Shown here in pieces: positions 34,794 through 44,214 of a stretch of DNA of 64,000 nucleotides. Source of the DNA: Diplonema japonicum (Eukaryota; Euglenozoa; Diplonemea; Diplonemida; Diplonemidae); assembly GCA_964019335.1 (NCBI GenBank), contig OZ025740.1:1-64000 (forward strand), given 5' to 3'. The position numbers and the translations under genes were made by a program. The notes beneath the pieces are model-generated. The model searched no databases and was not told the DNA's origin. It saw nothing but the letters and a program-made list of their open reading frames with translations. Within the stretch, counting starts at the first letter, position 1; each line of letters starts with the position of its first letter.

Positions 34794-36551
34794 TCAGCTG
34801 CAGGGATCTGGTGAGTCACAGACGGAGCCCAGCTCCAAAGCCTCTTCAGGAGGATCGTAGCTAATATTCGGGACCCCATGGTTGATGCTCAGAAGGTGCC
34901 CGTCGGTCTCCCCATCGTCAGGAAAGGTGTCCCCTTCCCCCTCTGCCATGTAATCCTTGTACGCCGTGTACCTCGGGAACAGACATGCAAACGAGGTGAG
35001 TGCCGTGAACACATCGCCACGCGCCTTACACGAGTCCTCGTACACCCCGACATAGGTGTTGACGATGATGTGGAGCACAATGTCCACGAACACAACCTTC
35101 GACACGAACATGCCAGCCAGCGTCTGCATCACAAGCCTCGCGAGGAACAGTGGGGTCATAAAGGTCTTCACCACATCCACACCCTCATCCTTCAGAGCCA
35201 CCAGGTGTTCCGCCATCAGTACACCGGCCACCAAGCACCCGAGCCCAAGGACTTGTAGTACGATAGCTGCCCGAGCCACTTTCGTCATCACCTTCAGTGC
35301 CTCTTCTCGAGTCACAGCATTCAAGAGCTCCTCCGAGTAAATCAGATACAAAGCCATGCTCAGAGTGATGAAGATGGCGGTGAACATCACGGGGATGGTC
35401 CCCACCACCACCAGCAGAAGTGCCATGATGCACATCACCACAGGAAGCGTGGACGCCTGCAGTATGATCAGCATCCACCCTGTCACCCGAACACCGGGGA
35501 ACATCAGCTTCGACATCCTCAGACCCCCTTGAAGGCCCAGCATCAGCCCAAGCACACCTGGGGCAAGTGACTTCAGTGTCTGCAGTGCCCCAATGAGGAA
35601 TGGTAGGTAGATGATGTAGCGCAGCGTGAGTCCCACGAATGTGAAGACCAACTGGAACGAGGAGCTACCCTGACCATCCACCAACTTGATCTTGTTCGAG
35701 ATCGAATCTGCCATGTGGCTGATGGACTCCTTGCACACGCTGTCAACGTTGACGACCTTGTCCCCTATCTCCAGTGTGTAGTTTGCTGCTTCGTAAACAC
35801 GTTCAATGTTGCTCAGGCAGAAGATGCACAGGTCCTGCACCTGTTCCTTGGGCTGCACAATGTCCATCCAAGGAATGAAGAAGTAGATGAAAGGGAAGAA
35901 GAAGACAAGGATCCAACCAACGGCCACCAGCTTTATGCTCTGGTTGTACGAGGTCCACCGCCATGCCGCTGCCGAGCAGAAGGAGATTGCCACAACCTGC
36001 TGGACAATGGGGATGAACTGCAAGAGCTGATCTTTTGCTTTTTCACGAAGCTGCAAAGAGTCGCTGGAAATAGTACTACTCTCCACACGGACACCGAAGG
36101 CATCAGCCTCGTACAGGGCTGCGATGTTGATGCCCAAGACTGCCAAGTAGAAGACAATGCCCATGTTGAGATGCGACCGTCTCCAGGCAAGGTAGGCCCT
36201 CGAGACCTGTGGTGCCCCGTTGCCGAGTGCCGTTGTTGTTGCTATCCGTTCGTCAGCCTCCACCTCAATCACCGACAGATCAGTCTTCAAGAGCCTCCCG
36301 ATCCGAGGAACCTGCAGCTTCACGTTCAGCAGTGCCTTCACAGGGTGTGTCACCTGGCTGAATATGAAGAAGTACAGCAGCACAGCAAAGGCTAACAACA
36401 AGCACAATATCATGAGAATATACCCAAGGTACGAGAGGCCCTGTGTCGCGATGTAGTCAGGGATGTCCTCAACAGGCGAAAAAACAGGCTGGCTGGACCC
36501 CACCGCGGCCACTGCTGCAAGCATCGCGAACCTTGCTGACATTTGTTGCAT
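34794..36551 (-). CDS. Polytopic membrane protein, family M copy 2
   Basis: 585 residues from ATG 36551 (MQQMSARFAMLAAV), which is a better signal peptide than in copy 1. It has the same helices, Cys loop and acidic tail as copy 1. Block differences include FIFSQ for FLFDQ, STISSDSLQLREK for SLISSNSYQLKQK and MAEHLVALKDEG for MADQFKALRGEG. The tail NISYDPPEEALELGS is shared with copy 3 and then diverges (VCDSPDPCS). The frame is open a further 166 codons upstream, but that part is the R455 repeat and intergenic DNA, so it is not included. Function is unknown. Confidence 0.8.
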   Translation of the reverse strand: MQQMSARFAMLAAVAAVGSSQPVFSPVEDIPDYIATQGLSYLGYILMILCLLLAFAVLLYFFIFSQVTHPVKALLNVKLQVPRIGRLLKTDLSVIEVEADERIATTTALGNGAPQVSRAYLAWRRSHLNMGIVFYLAVLGINIAALYEADAFGVRVESSTISSDSLQLREKAKDQLLQFIPIVQQVVAISFCSAAAWRWTSYNQSIKLVAVGWILVFFFPFIYFFIPWMDIVQPKEQVQDLCIFCLSNIERVYEAANYTLEIGDKVVNVDSVCKESISHMADSISNKIKLVDGQGSSSFQLVFTFVGLTLRYIIYLPFLIGALQTLKSLAPGVLGLMLGLQGGLRMSKLMFPGVRVTGWMLIILQASTLPVVMCIMALLLVVVGTIPVMFTAIFITLSMALYLIYSEELLNAVTREEALKVMTKVARAAIVLQVLGLGCLVAGVLMAEHLVALKDEGVDVVKTFMTPLFLARLVMQTLAGMFVSKVVFVDIVLHIIVNTYVGVYEDSCKARGDVFTALTSFACLFPRYTAYKDYMAEGEGDTFPDDGETDGHLLSINHGVPNISYDPPEEALELGSVCDSPDPCS

Positions 36552-36597
36552 TGCTGCTGTAGATATAATAATAAGAAATAGCAGAATAATACAAAAG

Positions 36598-37054
36598 AAA
36601 GTTGTCTCGATTTTAGTGGTGCCATGCAGTATGTGACACAGCGGCCACCCTTGTGAAGCTTCGCCCCGAAGCCTCCCAAGTCCCCTGTGGTCCCGTAGAA
36701 AGTAAAAGTGGAGAGGTAAAGAAAGCTTGGAAATTGAAATAGGGAGAGGGGCCACAGAAGCAATTAAAACACCAACTGGAGAGTTGTGGAGGCTTGCTTC
36801 ACTGGCACGATGCCGCGGGGAGGCTACTTGCCTGACCTGGTGAAGCCACCTCCTTGTTCGATGTAATGGGATAAGGGACTCTCCGTTGAGGGCGATGCTA
36901 ACTGGCGCCACGCGTAGGGTGGGCTCTCCACCCCCGTCCAGGTTTCCCCACGTGTCGGCTTTAGAACGAGAGTTTCCCTTTCGCTTGTGTTTCTCCAAAC
37001 CACAATTACCAGGAACCACCACAGGGAGGTTGGAAACATTGGTCCCCAAAAAAA
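36598..37054. repeat. R455 dispersed repeat, copy 2
   Basis: Nearly identical to 33678-34137, same orientation. It abuts the leader of family M copy 2, so any transcript of that gene would start within or just after it. Confidence 0.85.
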
Positions 37055-37625
37055 GAAAAGGCGAAGGATTCCATAGCTGTGTTTGTCAAGGGGTAGGTAA
37101 AAGCTTATCACCATTAAGCTGCCGCTGACAGCGGCACTGCTTTATGGCAATGCTTGCTTTTGATTTTTAAATCAAGTATAGGAATCCTTTTTTTTCTTTT
37201 GGTTCTTAACCGACTTCACCTGGTCAGTAAGGAAACGGGTGTTCTAACATAGTACGTTGAGTCACTCACTGGGATTTCTTTTTATCTTTTTTCTCAATTT
37301 GATAGTTCTTTTCTTTCTTCTGAAAAAAAAAAAAACCAGACTGAACAGCATTCCTTAGCGTTAAAATGACAATCTTAACCTCGTAGGGGGGAGAGCCCCT
37401 TGTGCTACGGGGTGAACGCGGCGATGCGTGAGGTGGCGTTCCACGGGGAGCGGTTATTTTTCCTTCTTTTTTCTTTCCTTTTTTTTTCCCCCTCTCCCCA
37501 ATTGTACTTCATTAAAAAAATCGACTAGAGTGTCGACCGAAGTAGCTTATCTCAGAAAGAAACTATTCTGTTAAACTGCCTATTCTACATTTAGTATAGT
37601 CCCACCTGGGGGAAAAAAAAAAAAA

Positions 37626-37666
37626 TTCACTATGATAGGAACGAAGTGGTTAGCAACGGCCCGCCA
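37626..37666. repeat. R41 copy 3
   Basis: Identical to the copies at 22483 and 33299, with A runs on both sides (13 before, about 16 after). Confidence 0.8.
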
Positions 37667-38202
37667 AAAAAAAAAAAAAAAGTCATTTTGTTTCATAAGG
37701 GAGAAAGGGACGACAAGTAAAGGTTTTGCGTTTGCAAGCCGGCGCTAGTGATCCCATAAAGGAAAGCCCCGCGTGGGGAGGGGCGAAAGCACACCGAAAT
37801 ACACAAAGACAGTACACGAAGTGAGGGCCAAAAGGTTGAGATGGAGAATAACATAAAACAAAATCGAAAAAGAAAACAAACGCGGTGTTTAAGGGCAAAC
37901 CTCACTTGGGACCACCTATAAATATGTATAAAATAAGCAGTCCGAAGAGAACTGTAAGTATTAGAAAAATCTAGATTGACTAAATCAACTGCACACTGGG
38001 GGGAAAGGTATCTTCTTGGCCTTTAGAAAGACGGGCTAATCACGAAACAAGGCCAGGCGCAAATTGATATAAAAAAAAGCCAAAGACGGAGATACAGACT
38101 CTTTCTGTTTCTTTTTTAAAACCCCTACGAAACCAATCTTTAAAGAATCCTGAAAGACAACTCACTATGATAGAAAACGAAGTGGGCTCACAGAAGATTT
38201 CT

Positions 38203-39945
38203 TTAGCAAGGTACAGAAGACGAAATAGAGCCCAGCTCCAAAGCCTCTTCAGGAGGATCGTAGCTAATATTCGGGACCCCATGGTTGATGCTCAGAAGGT
38301 GCCCGTCGGTCTCCCCATCGTCAGGAAAGGTGTCCCCTTCCCCCTCTGCCATGTAATCCTTGTACGCCGTGTACCTCGGGAACAGACATGCAAACGAGGT
38401 GAGTGCCGTGAACACATCGCCACGCGCCTTACACGAGTCCTCGTACACCCCGACATAGGTGTTGACGATGATGTGGAGCACAATGTCCACGAACACAACC
38501 TTCGACACGAACATGCCAGCCAGCGTCTGCATCACAAGCCTCGCGAGGAACAGTGGGGTCATAAAGGTCTTCACCACATCCACACCCTCATCCTTCAGAG
38601 CCACCAGGTGTTCCGCCATCAGTACACCGGCCACCAAGCACCCGAGCCCAAGGACTTGTAGTACGATAGCTGCCCGAGCCACTTTCGTCATCACCTTCAG
38701 TGCCTCTTCTCGAGTCACAGCATTCAAGAGCTCCTCCGAGTAAATCAGATACAAAGCCATGCTCAGAGTGATGAAGATGGCGGTGAACATCACGGGGATG
38801 GTCCCCACCACCACCAGCAGAAGTGCCATGATGCACATCACCACAGGAAGCGTGGACGCCTGCAGTATGATCAGCATCCACCCTGTCACCCGAACACCGG
38901 GGAACATCAGCTTCGACATCCTCAGACCCCCTTGAAGGCCCAGCATCAGCCCAAGCACACCTGGGGCAAGTGACTTCAGTGTCTGCAGTGCTCCAATGAG
39001 GAATGGTAGGTAGATGATGTAGCGCAGCGAGAGTCCCACGAATGTGAAGACCAACTGGAACGAGAAGTCTCCCTCATCATCCACCAACTTGATCTTGTTC
39101 GAGATCGAATCTGCCATGTGGCTGATGGACTCCTTGCACACGCTGTCAACGTTGACGACCTCGCCGTCGATCTCCAGTGTGTAGTTCAAGCTGTCGTAGA
39201 TTACTTGGATGTTGCTCAGGCAGAAGATGCACAGGTCCTGCACCTGTTCCTTGGGCTGCACAATGTCCATCCAAGGAATGAAGAAGTAGATGAAAGGGAA
39301 GAAGAAGACAAGGATCCAACCAACGGCCACCAACGTTATGCTCTGGCTGTACGAGGTCCACCGCCATGCCGCTGCCGAGTAGAAGGAGATTGCCACAACC
39401 TGCTGGACAATGGGGATGAACTGCAAGAACTGATCTTTTGCTTTCTCTCTTAGTTGGTAAGAGTTGCTGGATATGAGACTGACCTCCACACGGACACCGA
39501 AGGCATCAGCCTCGTACAGGGCTGCGATGTTGATGCCCAAGACTGCCAAGTAGAAGACAATGCCCATGTTGAGATGCGACCGTCTCCAGGCAAGGTAGGC
39601 CCTCGAGACCTGTGGTGCCCCGTTGCCGAGTGCCGTTGTTGTTGCTATCCGTTCGTCAGCCTCCACCTCAATCACCGACAGATCAGTCTTCAAGAGCCTC
39701 CCGATCCGAGGAACCTGCAGCTTCACGTTCAGCAGTGCCTTCACAGGGTGTGTCACCTGATCGAATAGGAAGACGTACAGCAGCACAGCAAAGCCGAACA
39801 ACAAGCACACCCCCATGAGAATGTATGCAAGGTACGAGAGGCCCTGTGTCGCGATGTAGTCAGGGATGTCCTCAAAAGGCGGAGAGGCAGGCTGGCTGGA
39901 CCCCACCGCGGCCACTGATGCGAGCACCAATGACCTGAGCAACAT
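38203..39945 (-). CDS. Polytopic membrane protein, family M copy 3
   Basis: 580 residues from ATG 39945 (MLLRSLVLASVAAVGSSQP, a clear signal peptide). The body has the same hydrophobic segments as copies 1 and 2. It shares the SLISSNSYQL and FLFDQVTHP blocks with copy 1, and the MAEHLVALKDEG and PEEALELGS blocks with copy 2. It alone has VIYDSLNYTLEIDGEVVN and DDEGDFSFQ. This patchwork points to gene conversion among the three genes. The gene ends close to 38160, where a partial R41 motif lies. Function is unknown. Confidence 0.8.
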   Translation of the reverse strand: MLLRSLVLASVAAVGSSQPASPPFEDIPDYIATQGLSYLAYILMGVCLLFGFAVLLYVFLFDQVTHPVKALLNVKLQVPRIGRLLKTDLSVIEVEADERIATTTALGNGAPQVSRAYLAWRRSHLNMGIVFYLAVLGINIAALYEADAFGVRVEVSLISSNSYQLREKAKDQFLQFIPIVQQVVAISFYSAAAWRWTSYSQSITLVAVGWILVFFFPFIYFFIPWMDIVQPKEQVQDLCIFCLSNIQVIYDSLNYTLEIDGEVVNVDSVCKESISHMADSISNKIKLVDDEGDFSFQLVFTFVGLSLRYIIYLPFLIGALQTLKSLAPGVLGLMLGLQGGLRMSKLMFPGVRVTGWMLIILQASTLPVVMCIMALLLVVVGTIPVMFTAIFITLSMALYLIYSEELLNAVTREEALKVMTKVARAAIVLQVLGLGCLVAGVLMAEHLVALKDEGVDVVKTFMTPLFLARLVMQTLAGMFVSKVVFVDIVLHIIVNTYVGVYEDSCKARGDVFTALTSFACLFPRYTAYKDYMAEGEGDTFPDDGETDGHLLSINHGVPNISYDPPEEALELGSISSSVPC

Positions 39946-40654
39946 TGTTTTCTTTGTTCCTGTGATGTAACATGAAATGCAGAAAAATAAAACTCGATGT
40001 AAAAAGAGAAACTAAACTGAGTACACCCTTCGGGCACGTTAAGAAGTACTGGAAAGTAGCAACTGACAAAAGAAGAAGGCGAATATGCTAAATCCAGTTG
40101 TGCAAACCTATTAGCATATTTGTTTTAACTGAACGAAAAAAGCTGCGAAACCGCCAGCAACCAAACCTCCATTTCGTTTAACTGGAGCTATGTGTATGCA
40201 AGGTAGAATTGCAGCTCCGAGCTGTAAAAAAAGAGCCTTTCGGTATCGGACTTAGAAAGACTGAGGACTTCGGCAGAAAGAAAGAGTGTCTGCAGCGAGA
40301 AATCGAAAGAAATCTGCTGAGCTTAGTCTCCGCTGTCTTGTTCTGGGTTCCTACTGCGGTGGTTAAACTGCGGGGGCAACGTTCCCTAAGAACCCAACAG
40401 TACGACACCTGATCTGTAAGAATCAGTTTGATTATCACGAGTATCAGATTTATCGGGAACTTTCATGAGTAGCAACCTCCTGTCCACATAATGCAAGACC
40501 ATCTCGTCAGCTGGGCCAGGTCGAAGGCGTGAGTTTGCTCCGGGCTGAGCGTGTTGCGACCGTGAGCTTGAGTGTACCTCAACAACTCCAACCTCCCGCC
40601 TATTACGAGCTTGAAGCTCTAGCAAGATGTCCTCACGGTTCGCTGCATCTATTT
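39946..40654. other. Intergenic region
   Basis: No supported gene. A 92-codon minus-strand frame (40386-40664) starts inside the end of the broken cyclase homologue and shows no motif. The stretch 39946-40380 holds the leader of family M copy 3. Confidence 0.5.
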
Positions 40655-42783
40655 GTACATCCACTCCTCCTCCTTGACGGAGATAGCATCTTTCAGGCTG
40701 AAGACAACGGTGGGCTTATCCATGCTAATGGCAAAGAGGCCTACTGCCTCGCAGTAGAAGGTCATTCTCGGGCTTGAATGTGACGATAGGGATGGCGTAC
40801 GGGACGGTTATAGCAGGTAACCTCGGGTCCGCCATGTACAAAGGGTTCGGGATGACTGGATCTGTGATAATGTAGCTGCATGCGGTCCACGCCTACGCGG
40901 CTGAGGTGAACTACCGCTATCGTCTGGTAATGCCGGTCACCGTACCTCGTGCACGTCCGACGTCCGTATGTTGTTGATGAACAGTGCCGCTTTATCACAC
41001 GCGTCACTACACCTGCACGACACGTTCCACGACAAGTAAAGACACTGAGGGTCATACGATGCAAACCCGTGAATCACCCCTTTCACCGCCCCACTTGCCA
41101 TCTGCACCTGCTCCATCACCATTCCAAACCTCGCATCGGGGAGCAATCTCCCGTCTTGCTGCATCCTGATCTTCGCCAGACACCCTTTTGTTGGTGTAAG
41201 CCCCATGGTGATGCCTCCCGTGGGGGCAGGAGCTGACGCCCCCGACGCTTTCTTACGTGAATGCGTGCTGGATACGGAGCTTACGGTGCTCTTGTCATCT
41301 AAAGTGTCCCCTTCGCCTTGAAAGAGCGTGGTGGGGAGGAAAGCTTTGTACTCCTTCAGCGCATCGCACGCAAGGCTCAGCCCGGTGGAGACAGCATCGA
41401 CCTCGGTTACTACAACAACACACCGCCGGTCCCTGCTGGTGTCCAGAACCTCTTGCACAATGTCAGCGTCAAATGTCTGCAGGGAGTACATGAGCTTGCC
41501 GATCTTTCTCAGAGGAAGCGCGACAAGGTAGATCTCGAACAGTGCCATTGACGTGTCGAACACGAAGACTGCGACAGCGAAGAATATGAACACCGTCAGC
41601 GCCTCGAGCACCTCCTTCTGCACTGCATCTGTCGTCTGCAGCCACAGCACAGCTGCGTTGATGGGCAGGACCTCAGACCTTGTCACGAACCTCAGCAGGA
41701 TGCTTTGCCGAAGGAAGTATTCCTTGGTCCCTAGGTCGGCCTTCCAGAAAACGGTATTCGGGAGTTCTCGCCTTGCGAATTCCGGACTGCGCCACCCCGC
41801 CTGGATCACACTGGACATATTGTGGATCGTCATATCACGCACTTTGCGATGTCGCTCCCTGCTGCAGCGGTCTGCCAGCATGTCTTGTCAATCATGCCCT
41901 GCCCTGATGTCGTCATGTCGTACAGGATAAGCGTCGTGTCCTTGCTCTCGGTGGAATACCTCGCCACCGCTTCCTCCCAGAAGGTAAAGATGATGCGGGT
42001 CCGCATCCACACCTGTTTGTACACGGACCAAGGATGCGGGGCCGCTGGCGGCATGTACCCCTGGTCAAAGGCCATCACGACGTAGGGGTTCCTGTCTGAC
42101 GCGTGCCGTGCCTCTGGCTTCCTGTACCTCTTCAGCACCGCACGGCCCTCTCCCCGAACGAACAGGTCCCCCGCATCCGTGTCAGCAGTGTACCGCCCGA
42201 AGTCACCATTCTTAGGGAACTTGTACCGAGCTGTCCAGTTGTAGGTCGGGAAGGGGAAGGAGTACGCGTATTCGTTCACTGACCCGTTCCCATGGAGGGA
42301 GAGCCCGACCACGTCCATCTCGGATGCGTTCGGTCGGCTCTTTTTTTTTTTTTGGCTAAGGTGCTGCCCGTACCTCACGTAGAAGTACTCCCTGGTGCCG
42401 TCTGCCTTGAGATCGTACCGGATGTGCGTGTATTGCGCAGCAGGGTCATGGGGCTCCCAGGGCACGAGGTCGATGCCCACCTCTTGGATGACTGAACTGC
42501 TCGCGATGCGGGAGAAGGACTTCCAACGAATAAAGTTGCTCCACTCGGCCGTTGCAGAGACAGGGGCAGCTATCAAGTTCGTCGCCTTGCTGCGGTACAC
42601 AGGCACAGGCGATGTCACCACCGGGTCTTCAACAGACATGAAAAGCTCCATCAGCTCGTCGTTCGCGGAGATCAGCTCTGCGTTCGAGCTCAAGATGATG
42701 TCCCGGAGCCTACCCACCTCTGTCTCAGAAGACTTCTCCACAACGTTCTCAAGCGATGCCACCGATTCCAAATACATCCACAC
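40655..42783 (-). pseudogene. Broken receptor-type cyclase homologue
   Basis: Two overlapping frames (42783-41830 and 41881-40937) and a third out-of-frame tail make up one degraded gene. The first part is extracellular-like: LTR-free, Tyr/Trp-rich sequence such as EYAYSFPFPTYNWTARYKFP and VVMAFDQGYMPPAAPHPW. The second part has a membrane helix (ALTVFIFFAVAVFVFDTSMA) followed by a helix ending KEYKAFLPTTLFQ, which parallels VYRPYLPQSCF in the genes at 44.2 and 46.0 kb. It then has a C2-like segment (GVIHGFASYDPQCLYLSWN). The tail near 40665 encodes EEEWMYK, matching EEEWMYQLEE / DEEWMYQLEE in those genes. At least two frameshifts and a T run (42342-42353) interrupt it. An intact relative would be a membrane receptor with a cyclase-like domain. 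Confidence 0.7.
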
Positions 42784-42889
42784 CCCCCATCACTGAGCAC
42801 ACCGTTGATACTATTGTCGTCATAATGACGAGGACTGTCACATTGATGCGCATGCTATTGGGAAACACCTCCCCCCCTCCCTCTCCCCC

Positions 42890-43600
42890 TTTTTTTTTTA
42901 ACACGGTTATTTATTATAACAAATGGGGAATAAATATATATGAGTTAAAGGAAGTCTTTGTGAGACGCCCCCTTGTTCTCATGCTCTACCTGCATCTATC
43001 CCCCTTCAGCAGCGGTTTCTCCTTCTTCGGTGGTCGTGCCGGCCTCCTCCCCAGCTTGGCTACTTTTTCCCTTCTTTCCTTTCCCCATTGCTTCCCCAGC
43101 TCCTCCAGGTCGTACTTGGTCTTCGTTGATGCAAAGATTGCTCTTCTACTCCACCCGATCACCGCCTTCGTCCCTCCGATTGATCGCAGCGTATGTACTC
43201 TTTTGCATGGTTCAGCAGGGAAGGCCCTCCTTCCTTTCACCTTCTTCTGCAGTCTCCCTAGTTCCCATGTGTTCCACACCTTCTTCATCACCGTGTGCAG
43301 TCTCCTGGCCTTCTGTCGCACCTCTGCCAACTCCCCTAGCTTCCCTCCAAGGGATTTCTGGGTCACGTTTTCGAAATCCAGCGCCAGCTCCACCGTCGAC
43401 ACTGCCGTGCTTCTGTTCCCTCCATACCAGCGCAGCTGCTTGTCCTCCTTGGCCGCTTCCCTCGGGAGGATGCCATGGAGCCTCATGCATGGTTCTAGGC
43501 CTGTTCGTGTCGTGCCTGCATGTGCCTCCCGGAATAAAATCCCCAGGATCAGCACGGGGAACGTGTACCAAAAACTGAGCAAAGAAATGTGGACGCCCAC
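42890..43600 (-). mobile_element. Element X copy 1 (retroelement-like, 3' part)
   Basis: A 204-codon frame (43600-42986) is homologous to the last frame of the copy at 56580-58142. Shared motifs are LHGILPRE / LHAILPRG, LRW, VSTVELALDFE / VSAVELAIDFE, KSLGG, RRAFPAE / RRPFPAD, KRVH..RSIGG and GWSRRAIFA / GFSRRPIFA. The stop is followed by about 90 nt of 3' sequence ending in an A run on the sense strand (TTAAAAAAAAA at 42893-42902), as expected for a retrotransposed 3' end. A fragment of the same 3' end is at 51499-51554 and another fragment at 28113-28187. The family is not identified. Confidence 0.6.
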
Positions 43601-44214
43601 CAGAAAGAAAGGTAAAGGGTTCTCAGAAATGTGATCTCGGAGAGAAAAAAAAAAAAAACAAATAGCGCTTCTACCACCAAACCCTAGTATTTGACAAAAG
43701 CGGAAAAAAGGTCAAAACGTAGTAAAATACAAGAGATGAAGGAAATCGCGTCCTGCACTGTCTTGATTGCAGTGTCGTCACCCTGAGCATCTACAATACG
43801 TTGGCGCTACCGGTGATGACTGACGAGGAGGTCAACAGCGAACAACGCAATAAAAGTGAAAATGGCTTTTTCTTTTTTCTTTCTTTCTTTTTTTTTTTTT
43901 TTGATTTCTTAATTTAAATCTGAGAAATTACTTCACGGTGAACTTATACCCTGTCTCCCGTGCTGTAATATCCTATACTAATGCCTCGTTCCCCTGGCCA
44001 ACCAGCCGTTTTGCCCAATTTCTGCCCCTCGGTCAAGAAATGACTTTACCGTCTTCAGTTTCGCAATTTTACAGGAGCTCAATGTAATTGGTAATTTCTG
44101 CCCAAATTATGCATGGAATAGGAATAGATACGATCACTCGCACCACAACAACGGAAAAAAAAAGAGAAACAAAAGAAGCTATTATGAAACAAAGAAAAGA
44201 AAACTCTGATTTAT
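43601..44214. other. Intergenic region with repeat debris
   Basis: No gene. At 43920-44075 there are relatives of the 18770 repeats (GAGAAATTACTTCACGGTGA) and of the palindrome (AAGAAATGACTTTACCG ... CGCAATTTTAC). T and A runs flank them. Confidence 0.55.

Larger units (their letters stand above)
36552..38202. other. Intergenic region with R455 and R41
   Basis: No supported gene. R455 copy 2 starts about 47 bp upstream of the family M copy 2 ATG. An R41 copy lies at 37626-37666 and a partial R41 start (CACTATGATAG) at about 38162. A and T runs are frequent. Two overlapping frames of about 70 codons at 37683-37905 have no recognisable features. Confidence 0.6.

Noticed and set aside
36552-37049. 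166-codon N-terminal extension of family M copy 2
   Set aside because: It is made of the R455 repeat and intergenic DNA; copies 1 and 3 have no such part and a signal peptide starts at ATG 36551.
41830-41881. An intron joining the two frames of the cyclase homologue
   Set aside because: The frames overlap and no GT-AG pair removes sequence to restore the reading; a frameshift explains it better, and further breaks occur downstream.
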